This document shows positions 24,949 through 33,226 of a stretch of DNA of 36,929 nt, one piece after another; position 1 is the first letter of the stretch, and every line of letters starts with the position of its first letter. Source of the stretch: Desulfovibrio sp. (lineage in GTDB: Bacteria > Desulfobacterota > Desulfovibrionia > Desulfovibrionales > Desulfovibrionaceae); NCBI GenBank assembly GCA_024699605.1, contig JAILPJ010000104.1, forward strand, positions 1 through 36,929. Direction: 5' to 3'. Below the pieces are notes generated by a model that was given only the letters and a program-made list of their open reading frames with translations, had not been told where the DNA came from and did no database searches. Position numbers and translations under genes: made by a program.

Positions 24949-25478
24949 AAAGTGTGGTGGACAGCTTACCAGGGCGGATGATTGAAGATCCTCGCCAAGC
25001 CTTTGATCCGTTCAAAAGTTTCCGTTTTTCCTAGGGGGAGTTTCGCTTTTCGGGGAAAATGGGCACTGCCTTGGATTGTCCGTAGGTCTGTGTTTGATCT
25101 TGCAAGCTGGCTGAGGAATGGCTCGTTGGTGAAGAGCGTTTTTGGGCAATTTCCGGCTTAGGCTGGATCCTGAAGTTGTCAATGGTGGCTGCGCTTCTGG
25201 CCTCTGAGGAAAAGAGTGCCATTTCAGTCTCTTGCGGAAAGAATATTTGGCTGGGATTCTGGCTACTTTGCCAGAGTAAGACTATAACTCAGCTCGCCGT
25301 AAAACCGCAAGTCATGCTGCCGTAACAGTTTTTCTTTCTGACTCTGCGCTGTATAAGCCAAAATCCTCTTAGGCTTGTGGCCAACGTAGACGTTCAGCTT
25401 TTGCCTTGCCGTTTTGATGGCAGAAGATCTGCTTAAGATCCTGTCAATGGAGATGTCAGAGAGCTTGGGAGAACAATT
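24949..25478. other. Intergenic region of about 530 bases before nadE
   Basis: No confident gene. A minus-strand frame (about 25263-25478, continuing into nadE as a shadow) would encode a protein-like peptide containing KLNVYVGHKPKRILAYTA, but it has no start outside nadE and I do not recognise it; it may be a decayed remnant. A 63-codon minus frame at 25031-25222 also looks like chance. Confidence 0.4.
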
Positions 25479-27050
25479 ATGCAGATGGCACTTCTGCAAT
25501 GTGCGACTCGGTGCGGAGATTTTGCGGGCAATCTCGACCATCTGGAAGAATGTCTGCGTGGACAGCCAGATGACGTCCTTTACCTTTTGCCGCCCAATGC
25601 GCTTTGCGGGGTGGAATTGGGAAGTCTTGCCCAGGCAAGCGCATTGCCAGGAGCGCAAAGTCAGGCTTTGCAGCAACTGGCCGCGCGTTTTCCCCAAAAA
25701 CATCTGCTTGTGCCTTTTCAAAAGCGTTGGGGCAAGGAGCAACGCTTCTGTTGTGCGCAGCTTAAGCGTGGCCAGTTTCACGAAATACCGCTGACTACGC
25801 TTTCAAGCCCTGCCGGACTGGCCGTGGGGGGTCTTGCTGTTGAGGGAAAGCATCTGGGACTTGTCCTTGGCTGCCAGGCTGTTCCCAGAGAAGATCCGCT
25901 CGCAGATTTTACCTGTCAGGCTTTTGCGGGAAAAAACCTTGACGCCCTATGTTTTTTTGCGGCTTTTGCCTGGAGTCCAGGATTACAAGCCTGTCTTGAG
26001 TCGCGCTATGCGGCTTTTGCCAAGACGCTGGGCGTACCGCTTTTTGCCGTTGCGGCTGTGGGTGGTGAAGATGGCAGTGTTTTTCACGGTCAAAGCCTTG
26101 CCATGACGTCTCAAGGCAGACTCTCTGCCCGTGCCCGTGCTTTTCAGGAAGAGCTGCTACGGCTCGATGCCAAGGGTGCGCAGGCAAAGCCGGCTGCATC
26201 GCCAGCCCCTCTGGAAGCCTTATGGCTGGCCATGGTTCGGGGCACGGCGGATTTTGTGCAGCACTCTGGTCTTTCCAAGGTTTTTGTGGGGCTTTCCGGA
26301 GGTCTTGATTCGGCCCTGGTTTTGACTGTGGCAGCACACGCTCTGGGTCCTGAGCAGGTCTATGCCGTGTTGATGCCATCCCCGTATACTTCCCAGGCCT
26401 CCAAGGAAGATGCGGCTGCGCTTGTGCGCAATCTTGGCGTGCAGAGTCTGACTTTGCCCATCACGCCGCTCATGCAGACGTTGCAGCAATATCTTGAGCC
26501 GACGTTACAAGCTTTTCCTGCCCAAAGGGGCGATGTGACCTGGGAGAATCTGCAGGCACGCCTGAGAGGCCTTTTGCTCTCGACCTTGGCGAACCGGGCG
26601 CAGGCGCTGGTTTTGAATACCAGCAATAAGAGTGAAGCTGCCATGGGCTATTCCACGCTCTATGGTGATACCATAGGCGCCTTGGCTGTCATCGGTGACC
26701 TGACCAAGACGCAGGTTTATGCCGTGGCCCACTGGTACAGGTCGCATTTTCCCAAGGAACAGGAAATTCCGCTGCGCATTCTAGAAAAAGCACCTTCGGC
26801 GGAACTTGCTCCCAATCAGAAAGATAGTGATAGTCTCCCTGAGTACAGTGTGCTGGACCCTGTGCTTGAAGCCTTGCTGGCAGGTTCAGCCCCGACGTCG
26901 GAAGGAGAATGCAGTCTGCAAAAACGCCTTTTTGCCGCCGAATTCAAACGGCGTCAGGAACCTTTGGCACTCATGCTCAGTACGCGTGCCTTTGGCAGTG
27001 TGTATCGTCTGCCCGTAACAGCACGCTTTCGCCCGCCGGTACTTGCCTAG
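25479..27050 (+). CDS. nadE: NAD+ synthase, two-domain, with degenerate glutaminase domain
   Basis: Final step of NAD synthesis: amidation of nicotinic acid adenine dinucleotide. 523 residues, the length of glutamine-dependent enzymes. The C-terminal synthetase domain is intact: the P-loop [12 protein letters not shown] (about residue 271), [18 protein letters not shown] and [21 protein letters not shown]. The N-terminal nitrilase-type domain (residues 1-235) should supply ammonia from glutamine, but the expected catalytic Glu is Pro39 (LPPNALCG where FPELALTG is usual), no equivalent of the catalytic Lys is seen, and the Cys position is Gly131 with Cys132 one place off. It may therefore use free ammonia. 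ATG at 25479 with GGGAG 7 nt upstream. Confidence 0.93.
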   Translation: MQMALLQCATRCGDFAGNLDHLEECLRGQPDDVLYLLPPNALCGVELGSLAQASALPGAQSQALQQLAARFPQKHLLVPFQKRWGKEQRFCCAQLKRGQFHEIPLTTLSSPAGLAVGGLAVEGKHLGLVLGCQAVPREDPLADFTCQAFAGKNLDALCFFAAFAWSPGLQACLESRYAAFAKTLGVPLFAVAAVGGEDGSVFHGQSLAMTSQGRLSARARAFQEELLRLDAKGAQAKPAASPAPLEALWLAMVRGTADFVQHSGLSKVFVGLSGGLDSALVLTVAAHALGPEQVYAVLMPSPYTSQASKEDAAALVRNLGVQSLTLPITPLMQTLQQYLEPTLQAFPAQRGDVTWENLQARLRGLLLSTLANRAQALVLNTSNKSEAAMGYSTLYGDTIGALAVIGDLTKTQVYAVAHWYRSHFPKEQEIPLRILEKAPSAELAPNQKDSDSLPEYSVLDPVLEALLAGSAPTSEGECSLQKRLFAAEFKRRQEPLALMLSTRAFGSVYRLPVTARFRPPVLA

Positions 27051-27078
27051 AGCCCTGGCTGCGTGTACTCTAGACGGC

Positions 27079-28203
27079 ATGGACACGAATTTCTTTACGC
27101 TTCAGGCCTGTGATGGCGCGGCTCGTACGGGTGTTCTGCATACGGCTCACGGAGATATTCCCACGCCTATTTTTATGCCCGTGGGGACTGTGGGTTCAGT
27201 CAAGGCTATTGCGCCAGATGACCTGGCGGCCATCGGTGCCCCCATTATTCTTGGCAATACCTACCATCTCTATTTGCGTCCGGGCGACGAGCTGATTGCC
27301 CATCTGGGCGGTTTGCACAAATTTGCGGCCTGGTCTGGCGCCATTCTCACCGATAGCGGCGGCTTTCAGATCTTTAGCCTGTCCTCATTGGCCAAAATAA
27401 GTGAAGAAGGGGTGGAGTTCCGTTCGCATATTGACGGCTCCAAACATCTTTTTACGCCAGAAAACGTCATCACCATTCAACAGCATCTTGGCAGTGATGT
27501 GATGATGATGCTCGACGAATGTGTCCCTTACGGTGCCGACTTTGCCTCCACGAAACGTTCATTGGGGCTGACCGGGCGCTGGGCAAAGCGTGCGCGCAGC
27601 TTTTATCCCAAGGGGAGAGGTCCTGGTCTTTTATTCGGCATAGTGCAAGGCGGTTTTTTTCAGGACCTGCGCAGGCAGGCCGTGGAAGAAATCGTGTCTC
27701 TCGATTTTGATGGCCTGGCCATTGGCGGGCTTTCAGTCGGTGAAAGCAAGCAGCAGATGTACGATACACTGGCCTATACCTGCGATCTCTTACCGCAGGA
27801 TAAAGCCCACTATCTGATGGGCGTTGGTACGCCCCTCGATCTTGTCGAAGGCATTGCCTGCGGCATTGATATGTTTGACTGTGTTTTGCCCACGCGCAAT
27901 GCCCGCAATGGCACCTTGTATACCTCCGTGGGCAAAGTGAATATCAAGCGCCATGAATACGCCGAGGACCAAAGGCCTCTTGATCCCAATTGTTCCTGCT
28001 ACACCTGTCGTACCTTTTCTCGCGCGTATCTCAGACATCTTTATGTGAGTCATGAGCTTTTGAGTTACCGTCTCAATTCCCTGCATAATTTGACCTATTA
28101 TCTCAATCTGATTCGTGCGGCACGTGAGGCCATTGCGCACAAGACCTTTGATGCCTTGAAAAGCCACATTGAAGACCTGTATGGCGACGAGCTGAGTGTG
28201 TAG
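27079..28203 (+). CDS. tgt: tRNA-guanine transglycosylase
   Basis: Exchanges guanine-34 for preQ1 in tRNAs with GUN anticodons during queuosine synthesis. 374 residues from the ATG at 27079; the frame is open 12 codons further, into the end of nadE, but [13 protein letters not shown] is the usual kind of start. Key parts: [27 protein letters not shown] with a catalytic Asp, [31 protein letters not shown] and the zinc site CSCYTC followed by H. The ATG has no clear Shine-Dalgarno; a CTAGAG/CTCTAG inverted repeat (27047-27073), whose left arm includes the nadE stop, ends five bases before it. Confidence 0.96.
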   Translation: MDTNFFTLQACDGAARTGVLHTAHGDIPTPIFMPVGTVGSVKAIAPDDLAAIGAPIILGNTYHLYLRPGDELIAHLGGLHKFAAWSGAILTDSGGFQIFSLSSLAKISEEGVEFRSHIDGSKHLFTPENVITIQQHLGSDVMMMLDECVPYGADFASTKRSLGLTGRWAKRARSFYPKGRGPGLLFGIVQGGFFQDLRRQAVEEIVSLDFDGLAIGGLSVGESKQQMYDTLAYTCDLLPQDKAHYLMGVGTPLDLVEGIACGIDMFDCVLPTRNARNGTLYTSVGKVNIKRHEYAEDQRPLDPNCSCYTCRTFSRAYLRHLYVSHELLSYRLNSLHNLTYYLNLIRAAREAIAHKTFDALKSHIEDLYGDELSV

Positions 28204-28231
28204 CGCTTGTTTTTGTGTACAAGAGCGCCTT
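28204..28231 (+). promoter_or_regulatory. Hairpin in the tgt-era gap
   Basis: GCGCTTGT pairs with ACAAGAGCGC (two-base bulge) right after the tgt stop, before leader element D. It may be a processing or weak terminator site. Confidence 0.35.
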
Positions 28232-28263
28232 GAAGATGAGGTAATTCATAATATGGAAGAATC

Positions 28264-28310
28264 GGAGGCAGCGTTTCCTCCCTGTCGGAAACGGCAGGTT
28301 TTTCACGCTG
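28264..28310 (+). promoter_or_regulatory. Structured leader element, copy D (before era)
   Basis: GGAGG (28264-28268), outer stem CAGCGT (28269-28274) with ACGCTG (28305-28310), inner stem CCTGTCG with CGGCAGG closing a GAAA (GNRA) tetraloop. The ATG of era is 10 nt downstream. CCTCC (28277-28281) could instead pair with GGAGG. It is the clearest of the four long copies. Confidence 0.75.
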
Positions 28311-28320
28311 AAAAGAATTG

Positions 28321-29238
28321 ATGAGTCGTTGTGGTCGTGTTGCCCTTCTTGGTCCCCCCAATGCTGGCAAATCCACACTTTTGAATGCTCTGCTCGGGCA
28401 AAAGGTGACGATTGTCACCCCAAAACCCCAGACGACGCGCAATCAGATCGTGGGCATCCTCACCGCTGGCGGAGCGCAAGCCATTTTTATGGATACGCCG
28501 GGTCTGACCCAGGTGCGTGGGCGCTTGAGCCGAACCATGATTCAGGCTATCTGGGAAAGTCTGCGTCAGGCCGATGTGATCATGCCAGTCATAGACGGTA
28601 ATCTCTATGTTCGCCATGGCGAACTTCTTGAGAAAGATCTCTCTCCAGTGATCGAAGCGCTGCGCAATGAAGAACGCCCCCTTTTGGTGGTCATCAATAA
28701 GGTTGATCTCTTTGCCGACAAAAGTTTAATGCTGCCGTTATTTGAGCGTCTGCACGCTATGTGGCCTAAGGCTGAGCTTTTCCCGGCCTCGGCTTTGACC
28801 CGTGATGGCTTGGAGCAATTGAGAACCCTTGTCAGCCGCTTTTTGCCTGAAGGCGAAGCCGAATTTCCTGAAGATCAGATTTCTACGGCACCTGTGCGTT
28901 TTATGGCCAAAGAAATCATCCGCGAAAAGCTCTTTTTGCATTTGCGGCAGGAAGTGCCCTATAGCGTGGCCGTGGATATCGAAAGTTGGGAAGAATGTGC
29001 GGAAACCGGTCAGACCGTTATTTATGCCGTGATCTATGTTGCCCGGCCCATGCACAAGGCCATGGTCATTGGACACAATGGCGCCACCATTAAACAAATC
29101 GGTACGGAAGCGCGCAAGGAGATTGCCGAGCTTTTGGAAGGCAAAGTGCATCTTGAGCTCTGGGTCAAGGTGCGTGAGCACTGGACGGAAGATGTGGCCT
29201 TTTTGCGGGATATTGGTCTGCTGGGGGAGGAACTGTGA
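28321..29238 (+). CDS. era: GTPase Era
   Basis: Essential GTPase that binds the 3' end of 16S rRNA through its KH domain and helps 30S maturation. 305 residues from the ATG at 28321 (an in-frame TTG lies three bases earlier). G1 [10 protein letters not shown]3 DTPGL and G4 NKVD are present, with SASALTRDG as the G5 region. The C-terminal KH domain carries the [13 protein letters not shown] loop and [10 protein letters not shown]. It is followed by yggS with a 4-base overlap (GTGA). It has leader element D in front and no other Shine-Dalgarno, notable for a ribosome-assembly factor. Confidence 0.97.
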   Translation: MSRCGRVALLGPPNAGKSTLLNALLGQKVTIVTPKPQTTRNQIVGILTAGGAQAIFMDTPGLTQVRGRLSRTMIQAIWESLRQADVIMPVIDGNLYVRHGELLEKDLSPVIEALRNEERPLLVVINKVDLFADKSLMLPLFERLHAMWPKAELFPASALTRDGLEQLRTLVSRFLPEGEAEFPEDQISTAPVRFMAKEIIREKLFLHLRQEVPYSVAVDIESWEECAETGQTVIYAVIYVARPMHKAMVIGHNGATIKQIGTEARKEIAELLEGKVHLELWVKVREHWTEDVAFLRDIGLLGEEL

Positions 29239-29939
29239 GTGCACAGGCTCTGTTAGAGCGCTACGCTACCGTTCGAGAAGGCTTGACTTCGGCTGCCCGT
29301 GCCAGTGGTCGCGAGCCCTCAGCGGTGCGTTTGCTTGCTGTGTCCAAAAAACATAGTGTGGAGGACATGCTTGCCCTCTATGCGGCGGGGCAATCCATTT
29401 TTGGCGAAAACTATGTGCAAGAGGCTCTAGCCAAAGCGGAAACACTGTCCTCGCGGGGTATTGATGCCAGTCAATGTCTGCACATGATTGGTCATGTGCA
29501 AAGTAAAAAAGCGCCACAGGTTGCCGGTCACTTTGCCCTGATCCATTCGCTTGATTCGCGGAAACTGGCCGATGCTCTGGAAAAACGGCTGACAGGAAAG
29601 GCCAGGCAGCCTGTACTCGTAGAAGTGAATATTGCCGACGAAGCACAGAAAAGCGGCCTTGCCGCTCAAGATCTCGACGCTTTTGCCGAATATCTTCAAG
29701 AACACTGTCCGCATCTTGCGCTTGAGGGCCTGATGTGTTTGCCTCCGGTTTTTGATCAGCCAGAGTCAGCACGCCCTTTCTTTGCCCGTTTACGCAAGTT
29801 GAACGAATCCCTGCGGCTCAAGACAGGTCTGCCTTTGCCAGAGCTTTCCATGGGCATGAGCGGAGACTATGTTTCAGCCATTGCCGAAGGGGCAAGTATT
29901 GTGAGAATTGGTACGGCCATTTTTGGTCCGAGGATCTAG
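29235..29939 (+). CDS. yggS: PLP homeostasis protein, YggS family
   Basis: Single-domain PLP-binding TIM-barrel protein that controls the supply of pyridoxal phosphate; no catalysis is known. 234 residues. The PLP lysine is in [13 protein letters not shown], followed by [26 protein letters not shown] (usually H-x-x-G-x-L-Q), [18 protein letters not shown] and IGTAIFG at the end. The start is a GTG that overlaps the era stop by four bases, so translation is coupled to era. Confidence 0.94.
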   Translation: MSAQALLERYATVREGLTSAARASGREPSAVRLLAVSKKHSVEDMLALYAAGQSIFGENYVQEALAKAETLSSRGIDASQCLHMIGHVQSKKAPQVAGHFALIHSLDSRKLADALEKRLTGKARQPVLVEVNIADEAQKSGLAAQDLDAFAEYLQEHCPHLALEGLMCLPPVFDQPESARPFFARLRKLNESLRLKTGLPLPELSMGMSGDYVSAIAEGASIVRIGTAIFGPRI

Positions 29940-29969
29940 AGCTGGCTGCTGCGGGTTTTTTGGGGAGGC

Positions 29970-30004
29970 CTAAACCGGCGTTCGCTGAGTCAGACGGGAA
30001 CGCC
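29970..30004 (+). promoter_or_regulatory. Hairpin upstream of fliL
   Basis: GGCGTTC (29977-29983) pairs with GAACGCC (29998-30004) across a 14-nt loop, followed by CTTT and then the Shine-Dalgarno GAGGAG of fliL. It could be a weak terminator for yggS or part of the fliL leader. No clear sigma54 or sigma28 promoter is visible here. Confidence 0.4.
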
Positions 30005-30019
30005 CTTTGAGGAGAGAAT

Positions 30020-30643
30020 ATGGCAAAGGAGAAAAAAAAGGCTCCGGCTTTGGCGGAAGCAGAAGAACCTGCTGTCGCGCCCAAAAAATCGCGCAAGAAG
30101 GGTCTGATTATTGTTCTTCTGGTGCTTTTGTTTATGCTGCTTGGTCTTGGTGCCGGCGGCTACTGGTGGTTTTTCATTCGTAATCCTGGCGTCTTGCCGT
30201 TTACCCAGGGGCAAGAGGATCCGGCCACGCAGACAACAGAAGCGCAGGAGGGTAAGCCTGCTGAGGCCGGGGCAAAGCCCGCGGGCGGCGAGGCCGCCAA
30301 AGGACAGGGACAGATTGAGAAGCCAGCTGGTCTTCCGAGAAGCAATGGCGTGGTGCTTCCCCTGCCCATGGTCACTGTCAATCTCTACGACAGCGGTGGG
30401 CGGCGTTATTTGAAGCTGGGCATGGAAGTTGAGGCCAATAAGGATATCTCGCAGGCCATCAAGGCCAATGAACCGAGAATCCGCGATGCGGTGATCATGC
30501 TGCTTGCTGGTAAATCGTACAATGAAATCGCCTCTCCCGACGGTAAGGTTATGCTCAAGGCAGAAGTGGCGAATCGCTTAAATCAAATTCTTGGGGAACA
30601 ACGCATTATTCGCGTGTATTTTACCGATTTTGTGGTGCAATAG
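30020..30643 (+). CDS. fliL: Flagellar basal-body protein FliL
   Basis: Single-pass inner-membrane protein that surrounds the stator and supports motor torque. 207 residues. A basic, Lys/Ala-rich N-terminus (KEKKKAPALAEAEEPAVAPKK) is followed by one membrane segment (about residues 30-52, GLIIVLLVLLFMLLGLGAGG). Then comes an Ala/Gly/Gln-rich low-complexity linker and the periplasmic FliL domain (LPMVTVNLYDSGGRRYLKLG to IIRVYFTDFVVQ). First gene of fliL-fliN-fliO-fliP-fliQ. The ATG has GAGGAG upstream. Confidence 0.95.
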   Translation: MAKEKKKAPALAEAEEPAVAPKKSRKKGLIIVLLVLLFMLLGLGAGGYWWFFIRNPGVLPFTQGQEDPATQTTEAQEGKPAEAGAKPAGGEAAKGQGQIEKPAGLPRSNGVVLPLPMVTVNLYDSGGRRYLKLGMEVEANKDISQAIKANEPRIRDAVIMLLAGKSYNEIASPDGKVMLKAEVANRLNQILGEQRIIRVYFTDFVVQ

Positions 30644-30657
30644 GGCAAGGAACGAAT

Positions 30658-31212
30658 ATGTCACAGGAAGATCAGGAAGCGTTGGCCGCCCAGTGGGCGG
30701 CACAGCTGGCCGGAGAAGACGATGGCGCTGACCAACCGGCCGAAGCAGCTCAGCCTCAAGCTGAGCAAGGGCCCACTGACGATGAGGCCTTGGCTGCCCA
30801 ATGGGCTGAGGCGTTAGCGGCTGATGAGGAACAGAAAAGCGAGCCCGCAACCTTCGGTGGTCCCGGGGCCGGCGGTTTCGCCAGTCAGGCTAAGGATGCG
30901 GAATTCAAAGATATGACGGAAGTATCCCGTCAGCCCAGAGATAATAAGCGCAACCGTGAGCTTGACTTTATCCTCGATATTCCTCTCAATGTTTCAGCAG
31001 AGCTTGGGCGCACACGCCTGATGATCAACGAGCTGTTGCAACTGGGCCAGGGCTCGGTCATTGAACTGAATAAGCTGGCCGGAGAGCCGCTGGAGCTCTA
31101 TGTCAACGGCAAACTCGTGGCCCGAGGGGAAGCGGTGGTCATCAATGAAAAATTTGGCGTCAGGCTCACCGATATTATCAGTCCGGTAGAGAGGGTGAAG
31201 CAACTTGGCTGA
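30658..31212 (+). CDS. fliN: Flagellar motor switch protein FliN
   Basis: C-ring component that sets rotation direction and helps export. 184 residues, longer than E. coli FliN (about 137) because of an N-terminal acidic, Ala/Gln-rich extension. That extension contains two copies of nearly the same motif: EALAAQWAAQLAGED at residues 5-19 and EALAAQWAEALAADE near 40-54, separated by a Gln/Pro/Ala linker. Similar short motifs at FliN/FliY N-termini bind partners of the switch or export apparatus. The C-terminal SpoA domain is normal: DIPLNVSAELGRTRLMINELLQLGQGS and LYVNGKLVARGEAVVINEKFGVRLTDI. The stop overlaps the fliO start by 8 bases. Confidence 0.94.
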   Translation: MSQEDQEALAAQWAAQLAGEDDGADQPAEAAQPQAEQGPTDDEALAAQWAEALAADEEQKSEPATFGGPGAGGFASQAKDAEFKDMTEVSRQPRDNKRNRELDFILDIPLNVSAELGRTRLMINELLQLGQGSVIELNKLAGEPLELYVNGKLVARGEAVVINEKFGVRLTDIISPVERVKQLG

Positions 31213-31705
31213 GCAAAAGAGTGCAAACGAGCTGACGCTGAGTGTTCAGGACGGAAACCTTGCCCAGAACAAGGAAGCGCAGGCTGCATCGCAACATGTG
31301 CAGGAATTGCTGGAGAAGTCAGAGACCAAAAGCCAAACAAGCACTGCCACACAGGATCCACCGCTCCCAGCAGCCGATCTGCCCAATTTTACCTGGGGTG
31401 GATATCTGCAGGGCATAGGCCTGATGTTTTTGCTGCTTGGCCTGCTTTGGTTCTTTGTGCGTCTGCTTCGCCGCTACGGACGTTTTAATTTTATTCCACG
31501 TCAGGGTTCTCTGCCCAAAGACGCTTTTTTTATGGAAGCGCAGATGCCCGTTGGGCCGAGAAAATGCCTGATGGTGGTTCGATTTATGCAAAAACGGTTT
31601 TTATTAGCTGTCACTGAGCAGCAGATTTCCGTGGTCACAGAGGAACGTCTGCCAAAGGGAGACTTTGAAGCGTATGTGGACGAAGCGCAGGATCAGGGCA
31701 GATAG
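31205..31705 (+). CDS. fliO: Flagellar export-gate assembly protein FliO
   Basis: Small membrane protein that helps FliP rings assemble. 166 residues with one membrane segment (about residues 68-86, GIGLMFLLLGLLWFFV) after a polar, Gln/Ser-rich N-terminus, and a FliO domain on the far side (RLLRRYGRFN, FMEAQMPVGPRKCLMVVRF). The start is the TTG at 31205, eight bases inside fliN; FliO is poorly conserved and a later start cannot be ruled out. It overlaps fliP by about 30-40 bases. Confidence 0.86.
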   Translation: MAEQKSANELTLSVQDGNLAQNKEAQAASQHVQELLEKSETKSQTSTATQDPPLPAADLPNFTWGGYLQGIGLMFLLLGLLWFFVRLLRRYGRFNFIPRQGSLPKDAFFMEAQMPVGPRKCLMVVRFMQKRFLLAVTEQQISVVTEERLPKGDFEAYVDEAQDQGR

Positions 31706-32474
31706 CTCTTGGGCTGTCAGAATACTGACAGGGGGCCTTTGGCTGTTTTTGCTATTGCTTACTCCTGTTTTTGCCTTTGCAGCCCCCGACATTTCGCTTC
31801 CTGGCATGCAGCTGACCTTGTCCGGAGGCGTTCCTGAGCCTGAAAAAGTATCCGTTCTTCTGGAAATTCTTTTCCTGATGACAGTACTTTCGGTAGCGCC
31901 CTCCATTGTGCTGACCATGACGAGTTTTACCCGTATCATCATTGTCTTTAGCTTTCTCAGGCAGGCTATGGGCGTTCAGCAGCTGCCGCCTACGCAGATC
32001 TTAGCCAGTCTGGCGATTTTTATGACAGTTGTGATCATGTTTCCCGTGGGCAAGGAGATCAACGATAAGGCCCTACAGCCCTATCTCAATGAGCAGATTG
32101 GTTATAAAGAGGCTTTTGACCGGGCTCAGACTCCTTTGCGGAACTTTATGTTCAAGCATACCAGGGAGAAAGACCTTTCGGTTTTTTATGCCATCACGGA
32201 AACGCCGGCACCCAAGAATAGAGATGAAGTGCCTACCGTGCTGCTCATTGCCGCTTATGTCATCTCTGAGCTGAAAACGGCGTTTACCATTGGCTTTTTG
32301 ATCTATATTCCCTTTCTCATTCTCGATATGGTTGTGGCCAGTGTGCTCCTGGCCATGGGTATGATGATGCTGCCACCAATGATGGTGGCCATGCCCTTTA
32401 AACTTTTGCTCTTTGTCATGGTTGATGGATGGAACCTTTTGGTGGGTTCCTTGGTTAACAGTTTTCTGCTCTGA
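31674..32474 (+). CDS. fliP: Flagellar export-gate protein FliP
   Basis: Core of the flagellar type III export gate; five or six copies form the central channel. About 266 residues from the ATG at 31674; an upstream TTG at 31665 is also possible, and AGGGAG lies at 31656-31661. A cleavable N-terminal signal (WLFLLLLTPVFAFA) precedes four membrane segments. Highly conserved motifs are TSFTRIIIVFSFLRQAMG, HTREKDL, VISELKTAFTIGFLIYIPF, MGMMMLPPMMVAMPFKLLLF and VDGWNLLVGSL. Embedded in fliLNOPQ. Confidence 0.96.
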   Translation: MWTKRRIRADSSWAVRILTGGLWLFLLLLTPVFAFAAPDISLPGMQLTLSGGVPEPEKVSVLLEILFLMTVLSVAPSIVLTMTSFTRIIIVFSFLRQAMGVQQLPPTQILASLAIFMTVVIMFPVGKEINDKALQPYLNEQIGYKEAFDRAQTPLRNFMFKHTREKDLSVFYAITETPAPKNRDEVPTVLLIAAYVISELKTAFTIGFLIYIPFLILDMVVASVLLAMGMMMLPPMMVAMPFKLLLFVMVDGWNLLVGSLVNSFLL

Positions 32475-32514
32475 CGAGGCTCTGTGCTGTGGCCAAGAGC
32501 CAAGGAGAATGCCC

Positions 32515-32784
32515 GTGTCACCTGATTTTGCCATTGGTTTTGGACGGCAGGCCATTGAACTGGCCCTGTCGCTGGCCTTACCCATGCTCGGTGTAGGGCT
32601 TGCCGTCGGCGTGATTGTCAGTGTCGTGCAGGCCGCAACCCAGATTCAGGAAATGACTTTGACCTTTATTCCCAAGGTCGTCAGCATGTTCATTGCCCTT
32701 TTATTGGCTCTGCCCTGGCTGATGGAGCGCATGCTGACCTTTACACGTGAGGTCTTCACCAATATTCCACTTTATATACGCTGA
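32515..32784 (+). CDS. fliQ: Flagellar export-gate protein FliQ
   Basis: Four copies wrap the FliP-FliR core of the export gate. 89 residues, the usual length, if the GTG at 32515 is the start (fMet-SPDFAIGF). AAGGAG (32502-32507) is then 7 nt upstream. An ATG two codons earlier (32509) is only one base from the AGGAG, too close. Two membrane hairpins (LALPMLGVGLAVGVIVSVV, VVSMFIALLLALPWL) flank the QAATQIQEMTLTFIPK signature. Last gene of the cluster; fliR, flhB and flhA, often next, are not in the window. A strong terminator follows. Confidence 0.95.
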   Translation: MSPDFAIGFGRQAIELALSLALPMLGVGLAVGVIVSVVQAATQIQEMTLTFIPKVVSMFIALLLALPWLMERMLTFTREVFTNIPLYIR

Positions 32785-32797
32785 GTTTTTGTCCGCA

Positions 32798-32838
32798 CAA
32801 AAAAAAGGCCACGACACGTATCGTGGCCTTTTTTTTGT
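32798..32838. terminator. Terminator after fliQ
   Basis: GGCCACGA (32807-32814), loop CACGTA, TCGTGGCC (32821-32828), then eight T. The other side has eight or nine A, so it works in both directions. Confidence 0.92.
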
Positions 32839-32846
32839 GCAAAAGC

Positions 32847-32890
32847 CTCTGTCATCCAGGCGGTCTTCACGCGCACAGGACTTACGTTCC
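32847..32890. repeat. 44-bp direct repeat, copy 1
   Basis: Identical except for one base (A for G at 32878) to 33277-33320. The two copies are 430 bases apart and bracket an AT-rich stretch. Read on the minus strand, the copies encode the same peptide (ERKSRAREDRLDDR, with Cys for the first Arg of RARE in copy 1). Copy 1 has no start codon in that frame and runs into the fliQ terminator, so it is a fragment. Confidence 0.88.
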
Positions 32891-32948
32891 CCATGTTTCG
32901 TGTCAAAAACGCTTAAAAAATGCCAGAAACAAGCGCGTAGAGAGAGTT

Positions 32949-33179
32949 TTACGGTTTTTTAATTTTTTTCGTTTGTAGAATATTGTAGGCCATTTCTAGA
33001 TATTGTATTACAAGACTCAAAAATTCCTTGAGATATAGCGCATGTACGTCGGAACTATGAGTAATGGCAATGAGACCAAGATGCCCCTCCTTGAAAACTA
33101 CAGAAATGGTGCGAAAGTGAAGAAGAGGATCCTTTAATGCTTCGGCTAAAAGAGCCCCCCGAAACTCCTTGGCTAGCAA
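32949..33179 (-). CDS. Possible small protein in an AT-rich island (doubtful)
   Basis: 76 codons from a TTG, AT-rich unlike its neighbours. The peptide (RTISVVFKEGHLGLIAITHSSD, then YLKEFLSLVIQYLEMAYNIL) looks protein-like: one beta hairpin and an amphipathic helix. It has no ATG, no clear ribosome-binding site, and a stop just upstream. It may be the 3' remnant of a foreign gene, lying wholly between the two 44-bp repeats. Not recognised. Confidence 0.28.
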   Translation of the reverse strand: MLAKEFRGALLAEALKDPLLHFRTISVVFKEGHLGLIAITHSSDVHALYLKEFLSLVIQYLEMAYNILQTKKIKKP

Positions 33180-33226
33180 ATCAATATTCTACAAAAATAA
33201 AAAAACTCAAATCCTGAAAATCAGCT

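Noticed and set aside
25263..25781. Whole 172-codon minus-strand frame as a gene
   Set aside because: Its first 100 codons lie inside nadE, where the plus-strand frame is clearly real; only the part outside nadE is kept as a weak remnant.
30658..32784. A CRISPR array or prophage anywhere in the window
   Set aside because: No regularly spaced repeats, no integrase, and no phage structural genes were seen; the only direct repeat of note is the pair at 32847 and 33277.
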